From: Verrucomicrobia bacterium Tous-C9LFEB
GTDB lineage: Bacteria > Acidobacteriota > Terriglobia > Terriglobales > Acidobacteriaceae
Direction: 5' to 3'
NCBI GenBank assembly: GCA_903970445.1
Contig: CAJCIP010000026.1
Coordinates: 1-36,052, forward strand
DNA: 36,052 nucleotides
Shown here: in pieces, positions 31,131 to 36,052 of the stretch
Layout: each line of letters begins with the position of its first letter
Position numbering within the stretch: position 1 is the stretch's first letter
Notes under the pieces: generated by a model
Database searches by the model: none
Told to the model about the DNA's origin: nothing
Seen by the model: the letters and a program-made list of their open reading frames with translations, nothing else
Made by a program: the position numbers and the translations under genes

Positions 31131-31168
31131 AGGGCTTGCGTGCGGAGACAAATGAGAAGGCTCTGCCC

Positions 31169-31228
31169 GCAGAGCGACAACCAAGCAGACGACAACCAAG
31201 AGGCTCGCGCTGCGGACGACAAGCAAGA
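31169..31228. repeat. Degenerate direct repeat, unit about GCAGACGACAACCAAG
   Basis: Three imperfect units occur: GCAGAGCGACAACCAA, GCAGACGACAACCAAG and, after a GAGGCTCGCGCT insert, GCGGACGACAAGCAAG. It lies between the family-2 repeat and the end of the small secreted-protein gene. No function apparent. Confidence 0.5.
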
Positions 31229-31254
31229 AGGTTGAACTGCGGCATGCGCAAGGG

Positions 31255-31674
31255 CTAGTAGGCTGGCGGACCGTCTGTCCATGTGTCGCCGCTCTTGTGC
31301 TTTCCGATGGCTTCCATGGCGCGAAGCCGAGCGCGCTCAAACTGGGCCTTGCACGCGTCGGTGCTGACGCCGTTTGTGGCTTGCAACCTGCACGCTGAAA
31401 GCTGGGAGACCATGTCGGTGATGGTCACGGCAACTTCCTTTTCGCGGTCGTCTTCGACCATCGCTTTCAGCGTCGCTCTTGCCGTGTCGACCTGCTTCAT
31501 CTGCGCGTCGGAAACAGCGAGATCGGCTTTCAGGTCAACGCGTGAGGCGTTGTCGATGACGGTTTCCGCCGCAACAACGAAGGTGTTGCGCATGGGAGTA
31601 TGTGTTCCCTGGGGTACTTGCGACCCGGCAGAGAACAGGGCCAGCATCGCAGTAAGTGCGAGGGTAATCGTCAT
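31255..31674 (-). CDS. Small secreted hypothetical protein
   Basis: The 139-residue protein starts at ATG 31674, four bases after AAGGAGGAGTG; the GTG directly before it is too close to the ribosome site. It has an N-terminal hydrophobic signal (MTITLALTAMLALFSAGS, cleavage near SQVP). The rest is largely helical and charged: 'SDAQMKQVDTARATLKAMVEDDREKEVAVTITDMVSQL' and 'CKAQFERARLRAMEAIGKH'. Two cysteines (in 'LSACRLQATNG' and 'TDACKAQ') about 16 residues apart may form a disulfide. I do not recognise a family. A repeat-rich stretch follows its stop. Confidence 0.68.
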   Translation of the reverse strand: MTITLALTAMLALFSAGSQVPQGTHTPMRNTFVVAAETVIDNASRVDLKADLAVSDAQMKQVDTARATLKAMVEDDREKEVAVTITDMVSQLSACRLQATNGVSTDACKAQFERARLRAMEAIGKHKSGDTWTDGPPAY

Positions 31675-31728
31675 CACTCCTCCTTCGGCAAAGATGGTTG
31701 ATAAGGGATGGCCGAGTCGTTCTTGCGG

Positions 31729-31926
31729 CTAGGTCGCCTTACGCTGGAACGCAGCCTTTTTCGTGAACGAGCCTTTTGCTTTGAAGCCGGAGTTTGAAAC
31801 GCCGTCTACGGGTTTTGCTCCGGAGGCTGTTTTCGCCATTTTCTCGCGGAGCGCCTGGAGCTTCTGTTCCTTAGGGCTCAAGCCTGTTTTACGTACTTGT
31901 GTTGGCTTCGGTGTTTCGTCGCTCAT
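31729..31926 (-). CDS. Small lysine-rich protein of unknown function
   Basis: The 65-residue, highly basic protein is rich in Lys, Ala, Ser and Thr: 'GLSPKEQKLQALREKMAKTASGAKPVDGVSNSGFKAKGSFTKKAAFQRKAT'. It has no signal peptide or membrane helix. The first half is predicted helical, the second disordered. Such composition suggests nucleic-acid binding, but nothing specific can be named. It lies 54 bases upstream of the small secreted-protein gene on the same strand. Confidence 0.55.
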   Translation of the reverse strand: MSDETPKPTQVRKTGLSPKEQKLQALREKMAKTASGAKPVDGVSNSGFKAKGSFTKKAAFQRKAT

Positions 31927-32039
31927 GCAGGGATTTTCTCACGTCGAGACGGGCCCGCGCACGGAAGGGATTGCGCATTCTTGTTCGCCGGGAGTAGTGT
32001 GGTGGCCCGCAAATTTTGCGGAGTGTCAGGAGGCTGCGA

Positions 32040-32198
32040 ATGGGCGCCAACGTAACTCCAGCTAAGATCGTCGAACCGCAATCTAAGATGAATGCGTCAG
32101 CACAGGTGAAACCCGGGATGACAGCAATGGCAGCGCCGCTGTTTGGCGACATCGCGGCGAATACATCCACGCCGATTCCGTCGCTGTCGGGCTGCTAA
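32040..32198 (+). CDS. Candidate small protein of 52 residues
   Basis: ATG 32040 is preceded by a perfect AGGAGG at 32028-32033 with a 6-base spacer, one of the best ribosome sites in the window. The frame encodes MGANVTPAKIVEPQSKMNAS..., ending ...PSLSGC, with no membrane helix. It is rich in Ala, Pro, Met and Ser. A repeat begins shortly after its stop. I recognise no family; it could be a real small protein or a chance frame with a good site. Minus-strand frames over the same region have no comparable start signal. Confidence 0.4.
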   Translation: MGANVTPAKIVEPQSKMNASAQVKPGMTAMAAPLFGDIAANTSTPIPSLSGC

Positions 32199-32225
32199 TT
32201 TAGCGCAGGCGGTCAGCCTCAGGAT

Positions 32226-32305
32226 AGTTCGCGCCTTCAGCGCTCCATTATTTGAGAGGAACATAGGGCTCCGCCCTATGCTGGTATAGCTCGCACCTTC
32301 AGCGC
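32226..32305. repeat. Interspersed repeat, family 3, with central hairpin
   Basis: Two near-identical arms, AGTTCGCGCCTTCAGCGC (32226-32243) and AGCTCGCACCTTCAGCGC (32288-32305), flank a perfect 8-bp hairpin CATAGGGC-TCC-GCCCTATG (32262-32280). The minus strand reads GCGCTGAAGGTGCGAGCT, the hairpin, then GCGCTGAAGGCGCGAACT. This modular layout resembles dispersed palindromic elements I recall from acidobacterial and planctomycete genomes. The right arm supplies the stop codon of the small gene at 32299. Confidence 0.65.
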
Positions 32306-32559
32306 GATCCGATGACGGTCGCGGGCCGTGTTGAATGCGAGTAAGAGATCGATCTGATTGTAAGACCAAGTTCCTTCAGGAAAGCGGGCAGAGGTTGGTT
32401 CGTTTCCCAGCCGCTTGGCCGCTCAAGGATGGCCATCCTCAAAATCGCAGGGCCATCGTATCCCGCTTCAAGCGCATTCTGTGCCACGGAAGGCAAGCGC
32501 TCCGGAGGAATGCGATCTAGTGAGATTTCAGCTTGCAGCTTCCGAAGATCGAAGCTCAT
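32299..32559 (-). CDS. Small hypothetical protein, 3' end inside a repeat
   Basis: The 86-residue protein starts MSFDLRKLQAEISLDRIPPE, with CAGGAAG six bases before ATG 32559. The body 'RLPSVAQNALEAGYDGPAILRMAILERPSGWETNQPLPAFLKELGL' is well formed and helical. The last 20 residues (TIRSISYSHSTRPATVIGSR) look unlike it, and the stop codon lies in the family-3 repeat. The original C-terminus may therefore have been lost by repeat insertion or a frameshift. It starts 21 bases downstream of gap on the same strand and is likely cotranscribed with it. Function unknown. Confidence 0.6.
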   Translation of the reverse strand: MSFDLRKLQAEISLDRIPPERLPSVAQNALEAGYDGPAILRMAILERPSGWETNQPLPAFLKELGLTIRSISYSHSTRPATVIGSR

Positions 32560-32580
32560 ACCAACTTCCTGAATGGAAAA

Positions 32581-33585
32581 CTAAAGGCTTTTTGTGGTGA
32601 GGAATTGGATCAAGTCCTTCACACGGCTGGAGTATCCCCACTCGTTGTCGTACCAGGAGATCACTTTCCCGGTGTTGCCGACGACTTTGGTGAGCTTGGA
32701 GTCGACAATCGAAGACAGGGGATTGCCCTTGAAGTCGGAGCTGACGAGTTCTTCTGTGGTGTAGCCGAGAATGCCTTTGAGGGGGCCTTCCGAGGCGGCT
32801 TTGAGCGCGGCGTTGATGCTCTTTGCGTCGATGGGCTTCTCGGCGACGAAGGTCAAATCGACCACGGAGACGTTTGGTGTCGGCACTCGGATGGCGAAGC
32901 CGTCGAGCTTGCCGTCCATCTCCGGAATGACGAGCTTCAGGGCCTTGGCTGCGCCGGTGGAGCTGGGAATCATGCTGAGAGCGGCAGCTCGTGCGCGGCG
33001 GAGGTCTTTGTGAGGGGCGTCGAGCACGACCTGATCGTTGGTGTAGGAGTGGATCGTCGTCATGATGCCGCTCTGAATCGTGAATGCCTCGTGGAGCACT
33101 TTGACAACAGGCGCAAGGCAGTTGGTGGTGCAGCTCGCGTTTGAAATGATGTGGTGTCTTGCGGGGTCGTACTTGGAATCGTTGACGCCGAGCACGACGG
33201 TGAGGTCTTCGTTGGTTGCCGGCGCGGAAATGATGACCTTTTTGACGGTCGTGCCAAGGTGAGCCTTCGCTTTGTCGGCATCTGTGAAAAAACCGGTGGA
33301 CTCGATAACTATTTCGGCACCGACGGAGGCCCAATCGAGCTTCGCTGGGTCGCGTTCCGCGAAGACCTTGATCGCTTTGCCGTCGACGACGACGGAATCT
33401 TCCGTGGCCGTGATTTCATTCTTCAGGTTGCCGAGGATAGAGTCGTACTTCAGCAGATGCGCCAACGTGGCCGGCGTGGTGAGGTCGTTCACTGCGACAA
33501 ATTCGATGTCCGGGTTGCCGAGCGCGGTACGAAATACATTGCGTCCAATACGGCCGAAGCCGTTGATGCCGACCTTAACTGCCAT
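32581..33585 (-). CDS. gap: Glyceraldehyde-3-phosphate dehydrogenase, type I
   Basis: The enzyme oxidises glyceraldehyde 3-phosphate to 1,3-bisphosphoglycerate with NAD. The 334-residue protein starts MAVKVGINGFGRIGRNVFR. The nucleotide loop GFGRIGR is followed by Asp34 in 'AVNDLT', which favours NAD over NADP. The catalytic Cys152 is in 'SNASCTTNCLAP', with 'TTIHSYTNDQ' (catalytic His) and 'LSMIPSSTGAAKA' after it, and the end 'SWYDNEWGYSSRVKDLI'. AGAGGGA lies upstream of ATG 33585; in-frame codons to 33627 add an unconserved leader. A small hypothetical gene follows by 21 bases. It is separated from pgk-tpiA by about 16 kb. Confidence 0.97.
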   Translation of the reverse strand: MAVKVGINGFGRIGRNVFRTALGNPDIEFVAVNDLTTPATLAHLLKYDSILGNLKNEITATEDSVVVDGKAIKVFAERDPAKLDWASVGAEIVIESTGFFTDADKAKAHLGTTVKKVIISAPATNEDLTVVLGVNDSKYDPARHHIISNASCTTNCLAPVVKVLHEAFTIQSGIMTTIHSYTNDQVVLDAPHKDLRRARAAALSMIPSSTGAAKALKLVIPEMDGKLDGFAIRVPTPNVSVVDLTFVAEKPIDAKSINAALKAASEGPLKGILGYTTEELVSSDFKGNPLSSIVDSKLTKVVGNTGKVISWYDNEWGYSSRVKDLIQFLTTKSL

Positions 33586-33765
33586 TGCTGAAATTCCCTC
33601 TTGGAAGAATGATGTGCGGGTGCGCACGGTGATTCACGCGAACACAGGCTCCAACCCCAGAGGCTATCAAAGGGTCAGATGCGGAGCAAACTTGAGCATG
33701 TTTCGTTGCACATCGAGCTGCACCGTTTTTGCTGCACAGGGAACGCGTGTGTTACAACCCAGAGT

Positions 33766-34653
33766 ATGCGCGACTGGATGCGCGAGAAACTCATGAAGAG
33801 ACGTTCCAAGCGTGGGCCTAACGAGTCCGAGTCCACGGGAAGAATTGGACAGGAATTACCCACGGACCAACCGGCGCCGCTGCGGCCTTCCTATCCGGAA
33901 CCCGTTGCCCGCTCACTACAACCTGACACGGAACTGACCGCAGAGATGCATGGCTTTGAACCCGGAGAAGCTGTGGGCTCGGACGACGCTGTGCCGGAAA
34001 CGCCTGTTAGCGTGCCTGAGGGTACGGAAGCCGCGCCGACGATGGTGCATGAAACGCAACCTGAGTCTCTCGGTACACCTCCTGCCGAACCGCAGGCTGT
34101 TCCCGCGCGTTCGCCGCGTGGATACGTGGTGCTGACCATCGGGCTGCCGGGCTCCGGCAAGACGACCTGGTACAAGCGCCGGGGCGTAACGCCGCTTTCA
34201 AGCGACATGCTGCGAAATATTCTTTTCGATGACATCACCGAGCAGCGGTATCAAGGGCTGGTGTTCAGCACGTTGCGCAGCCTGCTGCGGGCGCGGTTGA
34301 TTGCGAAGATGCCGTGGAACTATGTGGACGCCACAAATTTGAGTCCGCATGAGCGTCGCCAATGGATCAAGATGGCGAAGAGCTTTGGGTATCAGGTGCA
34401 GGCCGTGTTTTTCGACGTGCCGCTTGAGGTGTGTCTCGAACGAAACTCGAAGCGTGATCGCCAGGTGACGGACGAAGTGATGCACAAGATGGCTGAACGG
34501 CTAAGGCCGCCCGCCTTCAAAGAGGGCTTCGACAAGATCACCGTTGTACGCGTAAAGGGCGCGACACCGAATGCCGCTGCGCCCGCGCAAGATGCGGCAA
34601 CGGGCGAGCAGCACGGGCTCGACAGCGCACCAGAGGCCGCAGTCGAAGGCTAA
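33766..34653 (+). CDS. P-loop kinase-like ATP-binding protein with disordered N-terminus
   Basis: The protein is 295 residues from ATG 33766 (MRDWMREKLMKRRSKRG). Residues 1-120 are low-complexity, rich in Pro, Glu, Ser and Ala, and likely disordered. A compact P-loop domain follows: Walker A GLPGSGKTTW (about 126-135), 'PLSSDMLRNILFDD', 'YVDATNLSPHERRQWIKMAKSFGYQ' and 'VFFDVPLEVCLERNSKRDRQVTDEVMHKMAERL'. This pattern matches the AAA_33 / polynucleotide-kinase-like group (T4 Pnk 5'-kinase and zeta-toxin relatives), in which the conserved Asp of the 'SD' motif acts as base. The substrate could be a nucleic acid, nucleotide-sugar or small molecule. The frame is open back to 33679, but the later ATG fits better. 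Confidence 0.78.
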   Translation: MRDWMREKLMKRRSKRGPNESESTGRIGQELPTDQPAPLRPSYPEPVARSLQPDTELTAEMHGFEPGEAVGSDDAVPETPVSVPEGTEAAPTMVHETQPESLGTPPAEPQAVPARSPRGYVVLTIGLPGSGKTTWYKRRGVTPLSSDMLRNILFDDITEQRYQGLVFSTLRSLLRARLIAKMPWNYVDATNLSPHERRQWIKMAKSFGYQVQAVFFDVPLEVCLERNSKRDRQVTDEVMHKMAERLRPPAFKEGFDKITVVRVKGATPNAAAPAQDAATGEQHGLDSAPEAAVEG

Positions 34654-34674
34654 CCACAGCATTTAGGAACGCGC

Positions 34675-35421
34675 ATGGCCGCCCGGGAAGTGAAGTTCGC
34701 AGATGTGAGCTTTACGCTGCCGGACGGCCGTTCGCTTTTGCAGAACATCTCGTTGCAGGTTGCGGCGGGAACGACGACGGCGTTGCTTGGTCGCAGCGGC
34801 TCCGGCAAGACCACGCTGATGCGCACCGTGAACGGGCTGGTGCGACCCACTGCGGGGCGCGTGCTGGTTGGCGACGAAGAAGTTGGCCGCAGTGAGCTGC
34901 TGGCGCTGCGTCGCGGAATTGGTTACGTGATCCAGGAAACCGGGCTGTTTCCGCATATGAGCGTCGAGCGGAACATCGGCATGTCGCTGGAGTTAGGCGA
35001 TAAGCCGAAGGCGGAGATCGCCAAGCGAGCGGCGGAGATGCTGGCGCTGGTTGGACTGCCTGCGGATATGGGCAAGCGGTACCCGTGGCAACTAAGCGGC
35101 GGTCAACGGCAGCGTGTCGGTCTGGCGCGAGCGCTGGCGGGTGAGCCTTCGGTGCTGCTGATGGACGAGCCGTTTGGTGCGCTCGATCCGTTGACCCGTG
35201 CGGAGATGCAGACGATGCTGCGGGATTTGTTGAGGCGCGTGGGGAAGACGACGCTGATTGTCACGCATGATCTGGAAGAGGCGCTGTATCTCGCCGACCG
35301 CATCGTGCTGCTGGAAGCCGGGTCTGTTGTGGCCGATCTGGCGAAGGACGAGGTTCGGGCCTCGGCCAATCCTGCGGTGAAGGCGTATGTTGCGGCGACG
35401 AAGCGCGAGGACGCAGCGTGA
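34675..35421 (+). CDS. ABC transporter ATPase, OpuCA/ProV (osmoprotectant uptake) type
   Basis: The 248-residue ATPase has Walker A GRSGSGKTT (about 39-47), the Q-loop 'YVIQETGLFPHMSVERNI' (typical of ProV/OpuA ATPases), signature LSGGQRQRVGLARAL and Walker B 'VLLMDEPFGALDPLTR', then the His-loop 'LIVTHDLEEALYLADR'. It powers import of quaternary amines such as glycine betaine, by family. No C-terminal CBS domains are present, unlike E. coli ProV. ATG 34675 follows AGGAAC at a good distance, and the gene starts 21 bases after the kinase gene. Its TGA overlaps the GTG start of the permease by 4 bases (GTGA). Confidence 0.88.
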   Translation: MAAREVKFADVSFTLPDGRSLLQNISLQVAAGTTTALLGRSGSGKTTLMRTVNGLVRPTAGRVLVGDEEVGRSELLALRRGIGYVIQETGLFPHMSVERNIGMSLELGDKPKAEIAKRAAEMLALVGLPADMGKRYPWQLSGGQRQRVGLARALAGEPSVLLMDEPFGALDPLTRAEMQTMLRDLLRRVGKTTLIVTHDLEEALYLADRIVLLEAGSVVADLAKDEVRASANPAVKAYVAATKREDAA

Positions 35422-36047
35422 GTGAGTTTCTGCGACATCACGGGTCTGAGATCGCGCGGCTGACGTTTGAGCACGTATGGTTGACGGCAAGCGCAATGCT
35501 GTTCGCGATGGCGATTGGGCTGCCGTTGGGGATTGTTCTGACCCGGAAGCGGTTTCTTGCGAAGCCGGTGCTTGCCGTGGCGAATATTCTGCAGACGATT
35601 CCGAGTCTTGCGCTCTTTGGGCTGCTGCTGCCGGTGCCGTGGCTCGGTGAGCGGGCGGCGCGGTTGGCGATTGTGGCGCTGATTGGATATGCGTTGTTAC
35701 CCATTGTGCGGAATACCTATGCGGGCATTGGAAACGTGGATGCTGCGTTGATCGATGTGGCAAACGCGCTGGGAATGACGTCGATGCAGAGATTGCGCAA
35801 GGTGGAACTGCCGCTAGCGGCGAGCGTGATTCTCGCGGGCTTAAGGACGGCGACGGTGACTTGCGTGGGCGTGGCGACGATTGCAGCGGCGATTGGTGTG
35901 GGCGGACTGGGCGAGTTGATTTTTCGCGGCGTGGCGAGCGTGGACAACGGGCTGGTTCTGGCGGGCGCTGTGCCAGCGGCGCTATTGGCGCTTTGCGCTG
36001 ACGGTCTGCTGGGGTTGCTGGAGAAGCGGCTGACGGTGCGGCGGTGA
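35418..36047 (+). CDS. ABC transporter permease, OpuCB/ProW type
   Basis: The 209-residue permease has about five or six membrane helices, in the short OpuCB form. Visible features are 'LPLGIVLTRKRFLAKPVLAVANILQTIPSLALFGLLLP' and the inner-membrane coupling loop 'IDVANALGMTSMQRLRKVELPLAASVILAGLRTATV', which matches the EAA motif of binding-protein-dependent permeases. The end 'AAAIGVGGLGELIFRGVASVDNGLVLAGAVPAALLALCADGLLGLLEKRL' is very typical. The GTG start overlaps the ATPase stop, so the two are translationally coupled. The substrate-binding protein, expected just downstream, lies outside the window. The substrate (betaine, choline or carnitine) is not determinable. Confidence 0.9.
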   Translation: MSEFLRHHGSEIARLTFEHVWLTASAMLFAMAIGLPLGIVLTRKRFLAKPVLAVANILQTIPSLALFGLLLPVPWLGERAARLAIVALIGYALLPIVRNTYAGIGNVDAALIDVANALGMTSMQRLRKVELPLAASVILAGLRTATVTCVGVATIAAAIGVGGLGELIFRGVASVDNGLVLAGAVPAALLALCADGLLGLLEKRLTVRR

Positions 36048-36052
36048 AGAAG

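Larger units (their letters stand above)
30935..31254. other. Non-coding stretch with repeat family 2
   Basis: About 320 bases upstream of htrA. No gene is supported. It holds the family-2 repeat (31091-31130) and a short degenerate direct repeat (31169-31228). The htrA promoter should lie near 30940-31020 on the minus strand, but I could not name its boxes with confidence. Confidence 0.5.

Noticed and set aside
30804-31340. Minus-strand frame of 178 codons across the htrA start and the upstream gap
   Set aside because: It runs through the family-2 repeat and antisense to real coding sequence. The translation is low-complexity repeat product, a known type of false gene.
31889-32170. Minus-strand frame of 93 codons opposite the small ORF
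   Set aside because: No ribosome site or family features, and it overlaps the start of the lysine-rich small gene. The plus-strand frame has a far better start signal.

Overview
The window looks like a chromosomal stretch from an Acidobacteriota bacterium, most likely class Terriglobia (Terriglobus, Granulicella or Edaphobacter-like). This placement is inferred from the didermic envelope genes (outer-membrane barrel, SPOR protein, RND-type adaptor, HtrA), the mixture of core and hypothetical genes, and short intergenic repeats of a kind I associate with that group. No rRNA gene is present to confirm it, and no tRNA, prophage, transposase or CRISPR array was recognised.

Layout. Positions 1-3325 (+) hold the 3' end of dapF, an LD-carboxypeptidase (ldcA), the muropeptide ligase mpl and the acyltransferase plsC. 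The first two are tightly coupled. Positions 3312-8052 (-) hold a probable five-gene envelope run: murA, a TPR lipoprotein-like or secreted protein, an NfeD-like membrane protein, an outer-membrane barrel and a SPOR protein. Next come a frameshifted membrane-protein pseudogene (8445-9049), a GT-C type membrane glycosyltransferase, a DUF4386 membrane protein, murQ, a class A beta-lactamase-fold hydrolase and lepB. Positions 14725-16774 (-) are pgk-tpiA, and gap lies apart at 32581. A mak-type fructokinase, a DinB-like protein, gph, a MacA-like adaptor plus DUF4097 pair, lexA, a dienelactone hydrolase and then rpsO-pnp follow. The last third contains small hypothetical genes, an HtrA protease, a repeat-rich accessory patch (28.8-32.3 kb), a P-loop kinase with a disordered N-terminus, and the ATPase and permease of an OpuC/ProVW-type importer that runs to the window edge.

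How genes fit together. A strong theme is peptidoglycan turnover: LdcA trims tetrapeptide to tripeptide, Mpl re-ligates the tripeptide to UDP-MurNAc, MurQ salvages MurNAc-6-P, MurA starts new precursor synthesis, and SPOR, PG-binding and beta-lactamase-fold proteins act on the wall. Central glycolysis (gap, pgk, tpiA, fructokinase) is the second theme.

I found no clear new multi-gene defence or biosynthetic system. The most useful leads are the murA-TPR-NfeD-OMP-SPOR run, the Cys-to-Ser change in DapF, the beta-lactamase fold without an obvious omega-loop Glu, the structured rpsO-pnp spacer, the long charged PNPase tail, three interspersed repeat families, and a 52-codon small ORF with a strong Shine-Dalgarno.
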